64,000 bases of DNA from Sympetrum striolatum (lineage: Eukaryota > Arthropoda > Insecta > Odonata > Libellulidae). The translations under genes and the position numbers were made by a program. The number at the start of each line of letters is the position of its first letter. Position 1 is the first letter of the stretch. Where the stretch lies: contig OX388351.1 in the NCBI GenBank assembly GCA_947579665.1, positions 56,490,939 to 56,554,938 on the forward strand. The letters run 5' to 3'. This document shows, piece after piece, positions 24,001 through 37,721 of the stretch. Below the pieces are notes generated by a model. That model made no database searches. It saw only the letters and a program-made list of their open reading frames with translations, and was not told the origin of the DNA.

Positions 24001-25066
24001 AAAAATAAGGTTTGTTTCAGATCGCTTTAAATTCAGATTAATCAGTTATTCTCTTTTATTTTAAAATTGCATCCTTAGTAATACACCTAAATCCCTTCGA
24101 AATTTCTCTTTTTACAATACATTTTTCTTCAGATGAGGATTTACAATGTATTTATTTATAATCTTTACATTATTCTGAACGGCAGAGTACATTTTTTAAA
24201 ACGAGTTCAACCATGGTGTATGCTATTAAGTTATTTGCCTTCTTTCATCAAAACTAACATAAATTATTGTCCAAAAGTTCTTTTCTAAATTTTCGTCAGT
24301 TCCATCATAATTACAGTAATTGTAAACACATCCATATACATGCAATTCTTAGAAAAAACTTGACGTAAACATCCCTGTTTCTACTCTTTGGTATGGAAGG
24401 GAGATGTGGAGAGGGACGCATAATGAGTGATTCTTAGAAGATCAAAGGATATCATGGTTTGGCAGGGGAATGAAAATCCGAGGGGATGCTTCATTTTGCA
24501 TGTCCCTTTACGCGCAGCTCATGGATTTCTAATCCTTTATTGTCATCCCTTTTGAGGCGCTCTTTAACCCCTTCTCCACATTGTGGATCAAGATGTATGT
24601 TGAATAACTCATCATGACCTCCACTCGTTATGCTCTGTGATCCAAGGGAAGTGAGAGGGAACAATACAAATTTTCGTTACATTTCTGTTATATATTTTAT
24701 TCCATGTGAATCAAACGATGAAACTATTCAGACATTACTTCTCAGAACTAAGTAGTATTTATATGACTATGATAAACAAAACCGCTGAATTCTGAAGTGA
24801 AGTCAGCGATAGCAACATGTCAACGCGATATTATATTCGTATACACACCAAAACTTCTTATCAGCAAACCATATATCTGTAAGGTATACAGCCCGAATGT
24901 ATAAATTTTGCGAATAATATGGATGAGTATTTTTTTGGTTTAAAAACGAATTCATAGAACAATTTAATATAGTTCCAATTGGTTGATCGAGAAAATCCAA
25001 GCTCCAATGAACTTAATTAATCGATTCAATGAACCAATTAATTAAAGTATATTTATCTCTATATTT
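21001..25066. other. Non-coding; nothing recognised
   Basis: The longest ORF (21740-22051) is rich in F/S/L from AT-rich DNA and shows no domain. No structured repeat was found. Confidence 0.4.
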
Positions 25067-25282
25067 AATAATAATAATAAATCGTCTTTACTTGGGCGAG
25101 ATTGAGACTTAAAAGTCTCTTCTTCCATCCAACCCATCGTCATTAATTAGTAAATAAGAAGTAGAAAAATTTAGAAGAATTGTAGATGTAAAAAACCTAA
25201 GAGATTCTTAGGGGGAAAAGATCCACTGCAGGAAAACACCCACAAGGAAGGGGGTGTGAAAAACCTGCGCAAACCTACCGAT
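25067..25282 (-). mobile_element. LINE 3' end, (TAA)n-terminated family, reverse orientation
   Basis: Read on the minus strand it contains GCAGGTTTTTCACACCCCC, a hairpin GGGTGT-type region, TTTTCCTGCAGTGGA, AAGAAGAGACTT, CTCAATCTCGCCC and ends in TTATTATTATT. The same words in the same order occur at 38441-38672 on the plus strand. An order-conserved 3' UTR plus a microsatellite end is typical of CR1/L2-like LINEs or SINEs using their tail. No reverse transcriptase is visible upstream. Confidence 0.65.
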
Positions 25283-28200
25283 AGTAATAGCTAAAAGATA
25301 AGAGAAGAGAAAAACATTCAAAAATAAATACATACACTACCAAAAAGTACTTACATGCGATACACAAATAAGAATCAGTTCACATTTAAAAAGAGATAGC
25401 AATATACAAAGTAACATAAAAACAAAATATAAAAACAAGGAAAACGTACATTATGAAGAAAAATAAAAGAATATTATAAAAAAACAGTATCAAAATAATG
25501 CATACAGTATGTACTAGTCAAAATTTTATATAACATAGACATTTAGGTAACTCTAAGTAAGAAAAAAAAAGAGAATAAAAAGGATACAGATGAGAATTAT
25601 TAGATATAAAGTTATATTTCAGAGGGTAGGATGGTAAAATGTTTCGTTAAACAAACTGGGAACCTAGCTGTTTCGGAAAGAAGAAAGAGTGACTTACAAT
25701 TCATTATGAATTGCTGACCAACAAATACGGTGCCAGACTATTTGTTTATCTTGTTTGCAGACGTTTTTGGCTACGAACTTTTGAAATAGAACAAAGTATG
25801 CATATTTTTATCCCAGTAAAAGTGTCACCTAACTTCATTTGGGGGCTCTGTATCTCTAAAAATTTGAGCGTCAATGAACCATTGCCTTCTTTTCAAAGAT
25901 TCCTTTTGACTTTCACCTTAGCATTGGGTAATATGTCCGCCAAGATTTCACTGTAAAAAAGATTCACCCTCTGTGTTCACACAAATGAATTCACTACACA
26001 AGTAGCATTTAATTATAATACTCTTTATTTACAAGAAAAAATCTTTAGAAAAGACACTCTTGATAAAAACCAATTATATGTATCCCTGTATTTTTAAGTT
26101 ATTCGATTGTTATGAGAGCCTACGGTCAAAATGAATTCCACAGGAGTGGTTCATAGCGGGTGCATTTTTTCATATTTTCTCAAACGGCTTTGAATTCATT
26201 TGGAATTCATGGGAAGCGGCATTCGAAATAACTCTTCCCGTGTGTGCTCAATACATTATTCAAACAGGTTTTCTTAAGCATTAAAAGCCACTGGAAAAAT
26301 ATCCCGTGTAATAGAAATAAACACAGGTGCCTACGAATAAATTTAAATGCTTAATCAAAATACACGTGAGTGCGTTCAATTTCGCTAAATTTTCGCCAGC
26401 CAAATTATTTCGCAGCGGAAGAGAGAGAGAGAATGAACATAACTTCACGATAAAGAATAATTTTATGCTTACGTATCTTTAGCAAAATCTAATATTGTTT
26501 ATTAAATAGTTTTATTTTTATATTGTTCAATATCGTATTGCAGTGGACCGTTAATTTTTCTCCAATAACTTATTATATACATAGCAATTATTCTTCATTT
26601 TATTACTCCCTCTTCGAGCGAGGGCATTATTCTTAGTCTTAAGATACTATGCCTGCGATGAATTTACTTGGAAGAGCAACAGGTTTAAATCATGAATTAA
26701 TCTACAATTTAAGTCCGGGAAGCTCAGTGAAGTTATTAGGCTATAAATGGAATGTTCACGCAAGTGAGTTGCAAAGCATAGTTATACGAAAATTCCATTC
26801 TCAATTGCACTAACACTAAGACTGAAGCATTTCTTCTTCAAAAATGTTTAACGTAAAATTTATTTTATTCGAGAAATATAATGAATTCACAGAATTTGGC
26901 TAGTAAGTGAACAAAAGGAAAATATTTATTCTTAATTTAAACATTAGTAGGACGCATATGCGTATATAACTTTAGCACAACATTTTAATACTGACTTATA
27001 TTCTTGCAAGAATCGTCGTCATTCAGGAAAAAATTCTGAGGATTAATCAAGAACAGGCACTTACAGAGAGAGATGAAAATAATGCACGCGTGTATATTTG
27101 TAATTAAAAAAATCAAGAACGTATTTCCATTTGCTTATACAGTTAGAATTTGAGCCTAAACGGAAATGGGGTGAAAACTTACACGATTCAAAGTCGTAGG
27201 ATAACCATTATGATAGAAATGGTGAAGAACTAAGTAAATTTTTGTAATTATATATAATAGGAAGCATCTTCTCGATAACCTCGGAGCCATATAATTATAA
27301 AAATTAATTACAATACTCCATAAGTATTTAACAGTGATACAAAGTCCGTAATACCACTATAATATTTGAACGAAATACATACACCATTTTATCTATGATG
27401 CCCAGTATATGTTTTTTGTGGAAACTGTTTAACGTCCAAAGACTTTACATAAACTTATGAGAAACTGTTGAATTTATTTTCACCCATAAAAAACTGAAAA
27501 ATTAACTTAAGGATCACTGAAAGCAATTCCCAAAATAAAATATTTTATTTATTCTAAGACTAATAAAAACCAAACATTAACTGTTGGAAATAAATCAACT
27601 GCGGAAGGGCGTAATGTGAAGATATTGTTGACAGAAAATGTAAGAATAAGGATAACATGTTAGATATTTGTACTAAACTACAGTTCTAATCTGCAGAAGA
27701 GAAGTGCTTTCATGCGTAGAAGAGAAAAATCTTGTGTAGTCTTAAATCCTAAAGTCTCCTGCCAATGAAATATATATCTTGAATGCTGAGGGTAAAAAAG
27801 GAATGGATGCGGACATATGCGAGAGAGTTATTGCTGTACATAAAAATTTGTAAAACGTCATTCCTTTAAGCTCTAAAAATCCATTGCAAGTACATAAATG
27901 TAAAGTGTTTCCACAAAACTCAATGGAGAACATAAACCATCAAATCTTTTTAACTTGGCGACATTCATACCCTTCCCAATGGGGATAGTTTCAAACATAC
28001 CGAAAGGAGAGATAAAGACTAAAAATAGACGGAGGCATAACGGACACAGGATAGTAATTGGTATTCGACGAAGAAAATATAATTGAAACATCCCGTGGTC
28101 ATGTTCGGTAAGCCTTCTTGCTTTTGGTTATTTGCTTTCGGAGAAGATATTCGGGAAATTTTTCGGAAAGAGTGTGGGAAGGGGAGGTTGGAGAGCACCC

Positions 28201-28741
28201 GGGGCAGAGTATTTCATCTCTCAGTGGCCGCATGGGAAGGAGTCCACGGCTCGCCAATGGCACTAGAGGGCACTTGAAAAGATACTCCAATTCCCGCCTG
28301 ATCCACAACATCCGAATCGCTTCCACATCACAGCCTCTCCAATAACATCGCACGCCACTCAGTTTAGCATGCCTCATTTTCTTCCTCCAAAAAACACGCC
28401 GAACTCTTTCTCCAACTGAGTACTTTTTCGCTATTTCACCTATCAAATGATCTTTTTAAGCCCGGGAAGCATTCTTGTTCGTGGCCGAGAGTCAAATATA
28501 GCTCTTTCTGTTCCGGGGAAACTGGGGCAGAATTCTTTTAGGCTCTGCTTCCTCAACTGAGTCAGAAATTATAGTTTTGTCTTATACTTCACCACTAAAA
28601 AAACGGTATATATTCAAGATGCTGCAAACACTAAAACCATGTTGTATTTTAAAAAGTCAGTTTCATCACGATAGCACAAAATAAGACATGCGATTATCGG
28701 CATACTACGGTCCGCCTCCTGGATCCCAAAGAGATTTTGAT
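25283..28741. other. Non-coding; nothing recognised
   Basis: The A-rich sequence at 25283-25620 may be further 5' untranslated sequence of the adjoining LINE copy. A GC-richer patch at 28090-28450 has overlapping ORFs on both strands (up to 115 codons) with no recognisable product. Confidence 0.35.
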
Positions 28742-28812
28742 ATTTATTTATTCAACCCTTTTGGTAGGGTTAGGACGGTATGGCCTCTATACTATCCAAC
28801 CTCTACAGATAA
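28742..28812 (-). repeat. LINE-like 3' end with (AAAT)n tail, reverse orientation
   Basis: On the minus strand, GAGGTTGGATAGTATAGAGG, then CCTAACCCTACC, AAAGGGTTGAATAAATAAATA. The layout parallels 43040-43286 (GAGGTTAGGTGGAAGAGAGG, CCTAACCTCG, AAAGGGTCAAATAAATAAAT), so it is probably a relative. Confidence 0.45.
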
Positions 28813-31560
28813 TATATAAAATTTAAACAATTAATTCAAAATCTAGAATTAACTTACGACTAACAAAATATGGTAAAAGAGAAGTATACACTTCTAAAGA
28901 CAACAACGTACACTGTTTCATGACAATTCTAAGAAAATATAAACTGTATAAACTTATTTACAAAAATAAATAATTGTTATTGTACCAACATTTATATCTT
29001 AGAATGCATTAAGTGGTTGATTCGCTTGCCATATTTATAAAGAAAACTATTTTGAATTTCTACCTTTCATTATCAAACTTTTATAATTGCAGTGGTATGC
29101 TATATAATTAATATTTAGAAACCCGTAATTTTGATTTAAAAGAGTTAAAAATGAAATGCTGCAATCGAAAATGAGTTCTTCTCCAGATATTTGATAAATT
29201 TTGACGTATCAGTTATTAATAAGTGGAAATATTTTCGAAACTGAAAATGGTGTAGCATTATATCAATTAATTATTCCTAGTTTTATTTTTAATAATAAGT
29301 AAATATAATTTGAAAAAGGCCTCACCTTCTCCCTTATTAACCCCGCGTGCGTATCCTGTAGAGTAGACAACAAAACATACGAAATGTGCTGCAGATTGCC
29401 TGAGGTTTCAGGATAATTTACCAACATTACTGACGTCTTCAAGTCAGGGTTAGTAAATGCATCCTCAGCTTGCTATGTTAACCGACCTTGACCATCTTGT
29501 GTTATCCTAGATCATATAGTAATAGGATACAAAAGCAAATTGCTATGAAATTCATTTTTTGGTAGCCAGAGAAATGCATCAAAGTTGCAAATACAAACTT
29601 AAGATGCGTTTTTATGGGATACGTGAGTAACTATTAAAAGAAAAAATATATAACATAAATAGGCAGCGATAGGGAAAGAATTAAATGTAAGTATACCAGT
29701 GAGAGAAAATATTCTTGGCAATATTTTTCATATTTCTTATTGATTATACGCCATTTTATCATGTGAACGAAGTTCCAGGAATTCTGTCTGCACCCAAAAC
29801 TCATATTTACTTTCACCGTCTTCTTATACCCTGAGAACCTTTTCCTCCTTCAAAATTTCCTAACTTTTCTTTTTTACTTACATAAATCCATTAGCTCAAG
29901 CTAAGCACATTAAAATAGTATCTCGGCTTTTTTCGAGTTTTTACGAGACATTTTTACCTCATTGATATTTTCACAAAATTGGATATAGTAAGCAACTGTA
30001 ATTTGTAGCCTTTTTGCCGTCTTACTTTATTGATATTCACTCAAAGCAATCACTATTATTTGGGTTCACTCGTTTAAAGACTTATTTGTAAAATCAAATA
30101 TATCAAATAACTTAGAATCTTAAGTAGCGGAGACAGGAAAACATTAATATGAAATGGAATAAAAGTTTTAAAATAGTATGTGATTTATCTTTTATGTTTA
30201 CGAGGTTACATAAAGTAGGTTAGTCAAGTCATATCTTATTAAGAAATACCCCTTCCTCATTCAAAGTTAGGAAACTGTCATGTTTACAACCACAATTTAG
30301 AAATTTTCTCTTGTCCCTTTTCCCTTAGAAAATTATTAACCTCTCCAGCCCAGAAGAGATCCATCAGAAGGGAAAATAATTAAGGACTCTTAATTAAGTT
30401 GGGAATATTCTGAGAATTTTATTTAGGACTCGCCAAATTAAATACATTCGCTAATTATGAAGAAATTTGCGTCATTTTAATTTGTTTAGCTAAATTATTG
30501 TATGAGGCATATAATCACATGATAATTATCATTTACCCTAAATTCATTAATAAAACCAGGAATAAAATTAAATTAAATGAGTTTATTCAGTCAATACCCG
30601 AAGCACGATTATAAAATTGCCTATACAAATAAATAATTGCAAGCAGTCGTACTGACATACTGTCAGACTATCTAACTGTCAGACTGTCTGACTATCGTCT
30701 TACATTCGGTCATATTTCCATGTGTAGTATAGAGGTTTGTGTTAGAATCGTACCCAATAGAAGACCGCAAAATGTATTTTGTTTATCCTCTCCCGGAATG
30801 CTGGTGGTTATGAACCATGTGGTAAATTATGAGTTTTAGTTATATTACAAAGAATTGACTATTTCTAAAATATATCCTTTATTCTTGTATTAATTGACAT
30901 ACTCAAACAGAAATGTGTATTTTTATGACATAAATCATTCTATACCTACAACAGAATATTACATATGATATTTTCTTTATTTTTGCATCGTGTGCATTTG
31001 TCGTTGATAATGTTATAAATTACCTTTTGATTTTAAATATATTGGGTATGTATTACACTCCATAGTTATTTAGGATGCTACTTCTCTTTCTCATCATTGA
31101 TTTCCTGCAACTAATTTTTCTAGCTAATTCACATCATTAAATAGCTCTACAACGAATGAATAATCAAGTTTACTGTTATTTCTTAAGTAAAGCTCATTTA
31201 ATACTCCTTGTAGTTTCATTAATTCATAAACTACGGCAGTCATTATACCAGAGATTTGCACTCTTTCCGCAATATTTTTGGTTGAATAGGTCCTTACTAT
31301 TAGACAAATTTTATGTGAAATTATGACTTATTTCTATTACTTACCTTAGGAAAAAATTGATTATCAATAATTCTCTTTTACCTTATGTTATAAGCACAAT
31401 AACTAAAAGCCCCAATTTTGATCTTTGAAAAAACTTAACTTTTGTCAACCTTGGTTCTTGTGTCGCTACAGAAAAAATCCTAGCCCAAAAAAGTTACTTT
31501 CTACACGTATAGTGAGAATAAATAGTGAGAATAAATCCGCTGATGGCTGTAAATGATAAG
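28813..31560. other. Non-coding; nothing recognised apart from a short CTGTCAGACT-type simple repeat near 30650-30700
   Basis: AT-rich with no supported ORF. The short imperfect repeat of (C)TGTCAGACTATCT words spans about 50 bp. Confidence 0.35.
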
Positions 31561-31584
31561 TATTTACCCAGATTCCAAAAACCA

Positions 31585-31650
31585 TCAAAAGTTGATTCCA
31601 CCGATGTACATTTCGCTGTTAAAACAAACAGCATCTTCAGGGTACATACT
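31585..31650 (-). ncRNA. Hammerhead-like motif, CTGAAGA variant
   Basis: On the minus strand: CTGAAGA (31640 back to 31634), T, then a perfect 6-bp stem GCTGTT / AACAGC around a 6-nt loop, then GAAA (31614 back to 31611). This is the hammerhead order core-stem II-GAAA, with one core change (CTGAAGA for CTGATGA) that would be expected to weaken or abolish cleavage. It is probably a decayed terminal repeat of a retroelement. Confidence 0.35.
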
Positions 31651-33341
31651 TATCTTCTACACGTATATTAAAAATTCATATTTTTAGCTGAGAAAAGTAT
31701 TACAAATTCTTTATCTTTTCTATCAGTAAACATCATGCAATACCTATTAAAGAAGACAGAATCATCCACCAATTCCATATTATTACAAATTTTGTTCAAT
31801 ATATGTTCACGGAAGTCTCACCTTTCATTGAATCTACCAAAACAATCTTTTTTGACGGTAGTTGCTGGTGCTACCCCAAAGACGTTTAGTTTTTTATCTG
31901 TATGGCTATCATGGGTCCAGTTTTTTAATAATATAATTAATGAAATCTTTCAGAAAATACGATGAATTACACAGAAATAATAATAATTGATCGAGATGAT
32001 GGCTTCATAAAATTTATATTAGAAAGCGTAAGTTGAAGAAGACGGAAGAAGGTTCGCAGGAAATGCCACGGTAGCAGCCGCCAGCCACCGCTCTCATAGC
32101 CGTGGCAAACTCGGTTGTGCGGTAGTGGGGAGGGGGAATCTGAATTTGAATTTGATTAATTGATTTAATTTGAATCTAAAGATATCAATTCTGTAACATT
32201 AGTAGGCGAATTAATGCATTCTTCTTTCTCTAACCTTTATTCTTAGCAGGTATATATAATCAAGAATTTAAAAATTATAATTCTGGAACACTGCCTTTTG
32301 TTTAATAGTTGAATATCAATTGTTACCGTTATCTCTATTTGGGCTCAAATTTAACGTGCTCCTACGTTAAAAATACATAAACTAGTCTTATACTAGCGTT
32401 GGCTGCCAGCTGGAGGGCATACTCATTACACTGGCGTAGCTTGGGTATTCAGCACCCGGAAATAGAAAATGTTTGCGCCCCATCCTGGTCTCCTGATAAG
32501 GTGTGACCCAATCATACTTTCCCAGAATATCATTAATTTTAGGATATTTTAGGAAATTTCCAGCGTTTTGCTGACTTTCCCAATTCTCAGTTTCGGTGGT
32601 ACTTTCTCTGTATCCTTTCAGGGCCAATTTTATTTGGCGAAACATTTAACGCAGCTTGGCATTCGCTTAAGTACTTGTGGTCATAATAATATGATTAGAT
32701 ATAAGGTGGACATCATCCCGCTAGGTATGGAACCGCTTCGACTACATAACCGCATAAGAGCTGACCATCGGTAACACAATCTTAAAGATGGGTGAACTGT
32801 TGTTCAATATTTAGGGCGACTACTCTCCGATCCATTTATAACATTGAATTTGACGCTTGTGAAAACATGGAATTTCTCAGATAACTGCATGACAAAATTA
32901 TATACATTAAAGCGAATAAATACAAATGAAGATTGAACACGGTACCAACTCTGTTTGTATACAAATGATGACTTTAATAATGATCAGCTCAATGACATTA
33001 GTAATGATATATTTCTCATTTGATATAGCTCCTAACACCTACCTTTGGAAGATAATGTAGTTTCTGAGTACGAAGCAAAAGTAGACGGAGAATGGTATGC
33101 TAGGGGAACCATTACTTAAAGAGAAAGTTTACAAAACAATGAATAGTCAAAAAATTAAAGGTTACAGAGTTTGACGAGAACTCCTGTAAGCGATGGAAAA
33201 GGTGTAAATAACTTGCTCTAAAGGTATCAAGGGAATGATTTAACTTTATTATTTACACCGCCCAAACGTTAAGTTTCATTAATTAAACGGGCTACAATCC
33301 GTGTTTTCGAGCCATGAGAAAATGACTTTTTAGATTTTACG
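31651..33341. other. Non-coding; nothing firm
   Basis: A small inverted pair TGCCACGG / CCGTGGCA lies around 32064-32107. The ORF at 32388-32645 (minus) has no recognised similarity. Confidence 0.3.
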
Positions 33342-33343
33342 TA

Positions 33344-33420
33344 CACTCCTGGCCAAAATTAACGCAGCACCGGCCGTAAGGATCGCTAGGAAGGTGCTGC
33401 GTTAATTTTGGCCAGGAGTG
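33344..33420 (+). mobile_element. Tc1/mariner-type hairpin MITE, copy 1 (77 bp)
   Basis: Flanked by TA on both sides. Inverted ends of 27 bp start CACTCCTGGCCAAAATTAAC and leave a short centre (CGGCCGTAAGGATCGCTAGG). TA duplication and the CACT-CCTGGCCAAAATT terminus match Tc1-type elements. It is identical in length to, and in opposite orientation from, the copy 588 bp away. Confidence 0.8.
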
Positions 33421-33931
33421 TACATCGTTTATCGTTTACTTAAAACCAACCAATTCTTCAACTGGAGCCAATATCAATTGAAAGTTATTCTCAGTCTTTT
33501 ATGAAACCTTTTTCTTCTATGTGAAATGTTTTCGAAAAAACATGTTTTCGCACATTTTGTCGAAACAACTACCAAAAAGCTCGGCATTTATGATCTCTCC
33601 GATGTAAAGAAAGGAAAGCTGGGACACGGATATAAAGGAATTAGAGGTTCAGTATCTCCAGTAGCCTTTTTGTCGGCGTTCCTCTTCTCATTCCCCGGTA
33701 TACCGAGAAAACAAGATAGGACACCGCACTTTTTGAGAGCACTCAATACGTATTTCTGGTCAATATTACTTAATCACGAAGAGTGCATCACATATGTGCA
33801 AATAGTTTCGGTTATATAGCATGGAATTCGCTCCATTAACGTAGTTATTTGGCTCAATTTTATTTAATGGCTGTTATATATTTAACTTTAACCCTAATGC
33901 TTCAGTATTTCTTATTAAGGACTTTAATGTA

Positions 33932-34008
33932 CACTCCTGGCCAAAATTAACGCGGCATCTCCCTAGCGATCCTTACGGCCGGTGCTGCGTTAATTTTGGC
34001 CAGCAGTG
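33932..34008 (-). mobile_element. Tc1/mariner-type hairpin MITE, copy 2 (77 bp), inverted
   Basis: Same element as the copy at 33344-33420 but reversed: the centre reads CTAGCGATCCTTACGGCCG. It has TA on both sides and a few substitutions from copy 1, including GCAGTG for GGAGTG at one end. Confidence 0.8.
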
Positions 34009-34010
34009 TA

Positions 34011-35300
34011 CTTACTATTTGGTTCTATTTGTATGAATGTTTCTTACATTTAAGCTTCTTCAATGATCAAATGCACATAATGAATATACATGTATAGAAT
34101 AATAGAACAAATTTAACTATGTTTTTATTCATAACATTAACTATCGTTCGGCTCAATTAATTAAAATAAAAGCGTTCAGTCTAGTTACCAGTTGAATAGT
34201 TACAATACGTTTGCGATAATGAAGTAAAAATCGAGATACTTAATTTCATTCATTCATATTCATTATGAAGCACAGTATAATCTTAGAAGAATAGAAAACG
34301 AAAATTTTCTTGCCTATATATATTTCTGAGACAAGGATAGGATTTGATACAAATAGAATTCGGTACCGATATATCTTCCTTCACTCTAAGAAGCAATATT
34401 TTTCAATATATCACTAAAGTTTCAATTATCGAAGTCATCTCTCCGTGAGATAGAAGGTCAAGAGTCTTGCGAGGGAGTCTTTCAATTCCATAGCAATCGC
34501 AATCGTCGAAGGAATCCGCTTGCTCCATCTCTCGTCCATTTTCTCTCGCCTTCCCGATCTTCTTTTTTTCCTCCGATTCACTTCTCCCATCGACACATTC
34601 TTATTCCCATCGCCTCTCTCTCAGAGCCTCAATCTCGCGCCACGGCCATCTTGACTCCCACATCTCACTTCCTGGAAAAATAGTTCCGCGTATCGCGGGA
34701 CGCATTCCCGAGAAATCCCCGATGAGGATAAGGGAGAGATAGAATGCTGAGGGAAGTCCTAAAAGAGCGATTCGTTTGATTGACACGAAAGTTAGGGAAT
34801 TTCTGTGGCGATAGGGAAGGATTCCATTTCTAGTGGAGACACGAAAGGGCTTCAAACTCGACTCTGATGCTATTTCGCAAACCGTGAGGACTATGAGTGT
34901 GCCTTAGGAGCTTGCAAGTGTGCCACTAAACATTTTATGGTAGTAAAAATTCAAAGGTTTTGCTAGCAAATTGAGAGGTATTTCTAGTTCTTGACAACGT
35001 TTACTATCACAAATGAAAAGCATTTTATTATAAAAGCGTTTGTATGAAACCAATTGGTGTAAAATATTATGAAGATTTTGCACTATTTTTGTTTGCTATG
35101 CTGTTAAATGATTTTACACGAATGATCAATTGAAAGGACTGCTTTTATGAGAAATGACTTAATTAACGACATTTTTATGATAAAACCTTTTTTGAACTCT
35201 AGATTTTAAAAAAGCTGAACTCACAATAAGTAAAATTGAGATTTCTTTCAATATTCCCTCATTAGAATAAAAGAAACTCCATAAACTTCCACAGTAAATG
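34011..35300. other. Non-coding; GC-richer patch 34440-34870 without recognised gene
   Basis: An 84-codon minus-strand ORF (34601-34855) lies in the patch but has no family resemblance. Confidence 0.3.
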
Positions 35301-35304
35301 ATAA

Positions 35305-35350
35305 TATTAAACGACCTGTTTCGGCTAAGGCCATCTTCAGGTGAAGAAGT
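35305..35350 (-). ncRNA. Hammerhead-like motif, CTGAAGA variant
   Basis: On the minus strand: ACCTGAAGATGGC, CTTA loop, GCCGAAACAGGTCG. The order CTGAAGA (35340 back to 35334), a short stem GGC/GCC and GAAAC (35322 back to 35318) matches the other hammerhead-like motifs in this window, again with A for T in the core. Likely a solo terminal fragment of a Penelope-type element. Confidence 0.4.
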
Positions 35351-36103
35351 AAAGGAGGTAGCACCATTATCTACTTTGTAATCTAGTTTATTCCCACATT
35401 TGTTTCGAAAAAAAATTTTAAATAAATTTATCTGTGAGGTAATTAAAATATTGAAGAGCCTTAACGAATTATTTCAAGTAAATTGATCTAAATCTCAGTA
35501 AATCGAGAATTTAAAATACACGGAGATTATCTGCAGTGAAAATGTCTTACTTGAAACTTTTTTTCTTAAAAATAGTTCAATGCTAGTTAAAGTTTTCTTT
35601 GCCTCACTTCATGCAAAGTTTCCTCTTATCCGTAGTAGTTTTTGTCACTTTGATGGCAAAAATATCACCTTACATTCAACCAAAATCAGGAATTGGAAAA
35701 TATTAAAGAAAATAGAAGCCTTGGTAAAGCTGCCCATCAGGAGGAGCATCATCATAGCCTTTCACTCATTCACTCGTGTACTTCCTACCGTCCATTCACC
35801 TATCGGTTTGCCCCTCAGCTATTCCGGGTATTCCACGCGCTTTGTCGGGGCTTTCTCCTCAGCAATCCTGGTTCTGTCTGAGCTGTAGAATTATCTCATT
35901 CCGAACTGCTCGGCTGAGCCCTTTAAAGTATGCTTTAGTCAGGGCACCCCTGCAACTGAGGGAATAAGTAGAGAAAACATCAGATCTTTGCGCGAAAATG
36001 CACGAGGATTAACATAGTGAATAGTGTCTTGTCAAGAAGGGTGACAGACGGTAGTCTGTCATTCAATAAAGTGACTCTTTTTAAAATTTAAATATTATTA
36101 TTG

Positions 36104-36129
36104 TCACAATAAAATATATATATATATAC
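36104..36129. repeat. Short (TA)n tract
   Basis: A run of about ten TA units within AT-rich DNA. Confidence 0.7.
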
Positions 36130-36283
36130 TGCAGTTTGACTACTGTCTACGGTGGCAATCCCTATACTTCTAAGTAATACTTACTCTGTACATATTTTAA
36201 GCACTCCACAATCTTTGTCACTAGTGGTGCCACAAATGCCAAAGTTAAAAAAAAAAACATCACCGTGATTACCAACAGTAACA

Positions 36284-36306
36284 CCACACACACACACACA
36301 CACACA
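36284..36306. repeat. Short (CA)n microsatellite
   Basis: About eleven CA units following CACCAC. Confidence 0.85.
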
Positions 36307-37718
36307 AATACAGTAAGATTCTACACATAAATTATTCCCTTGGTATCCCGTTCAACCCCTTTTATACCACATAAGTTGATCCCACCGTCACAATTTACAT
36401 GTGTACTTTGTATTTGTCATTTACGCGAAATAATGATCAAAACCACCACTTGATTGAGATTGAATACATTCTTACCTATGAGACCTATTTGCAATTTCTT
36501 TCTGTTTCTCGTTTTAATCCCCCACTTTGTAGGTTAGTAAAGATATCAGTGAATATGACAATGAGACACGGAGCTGCAACTATTTTGGTTAAAATAAATA
36601 TGTTACCATTTTTGAATGCCGGTATTTAAAGATACAGTTATAATTTTAATATTACTTTAATTTTAAATTTCAAGTAACTAAGAAAGAAGTGGTCTGTCAT
36701 ACCTCTCGAATTGCCAAAAAAGTATGCTCGAATCCTTACTTAAAAATTCCGCGGAAGCAGATTCCTTCCCTCGACTTTCCAAATGGCTAAAGTGTACCAC
36801 CTAGAATTGTATTCATTTCTCAAAACTATAAAATGAAATCGATAAAAATCCCATTTAGACTAAGGAATGAAATTATGTGATTGGGTTATGATTTAGTAAA
36901 GTAGTCTACAGAAGTATTAAACTGAATGATGGACTGGTGGAATAATTGAACACCTATTGCAGCGATTAAAGTTTTAGCGATGTGAAATCATAGCAATCGT
37001 AATTCTGTCTATCTTTCAAATGTGCGCTATCTTTAAGTTTTTAAATAAAATTCGCTTTTTATGAATCCTAAGCAGGTCCACACAGAAAAGTAAATCCAAA
37101 AATAATGGATGTCAAAACATTTGAATGAAGCTTATATTCTTCTAAAAACGTGAACGTGAAAAAAAACTTGCTCACAGTTTTGATATAAATGTGTAATATT
37201 TGAAAGTTGTAAAAGCCCCATTACAGTATCTTGAAAGGAAAGGCAGAAAAATAGTTTAGTGAGTTACAAAAAAATTATAACAGTAGCTTAGCTTTCAAGT
37301 TATTTCTTGGTAAAATCTGCTAGATGAAACAAGGCACCGTAATCATCCATACCTTTTTACAAAAAGGCATATTTATCTCGTGATACTCGATTCCATTCAA
37401 GAGTACATAAATATCAACACAAGGGGAATGATTACAAGACCATCATCTTCAATTTACTGGGAGATCTTATTTCAAAACATCCAAATCTTACCTAAAGAGA
37501 GTGAAGATACCAAAATTTAACGATATGGATAAATAGACCATTTACTGGGAAAATTAAAATGTGGTGCCTATGTTATTACTGTCTAAAATTTTACTTTAAT
37601 TATATACTTTAATAAAAATGGAACATCGGTCATAAGAGCCAAAACATTTGAGTTTATTTACGTATTATTAAATTTAATATATATTTTTTAATGGAATGTT
37701 TGTGAAATGGATTGATCC
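36307..37718. other. Non-coding; nothing recognised
   Basis: AT-rich; no supported ORF or repeat. Confidence 0.35.
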
Positions 37719-37721
37719 TGT

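Noticed and set aside
28099..28446. 115-codon minus-strand ORF
   Set aside because: Overlaps plus-strand ORFs of similar length in a GC-richer patch; no family resemblance.
30640..30710. CRISPR-like short repeats
   Set aside because: The CTGTCAGACT words are a short imperfect simple repeat without spacers, in a eukaryotic genome.
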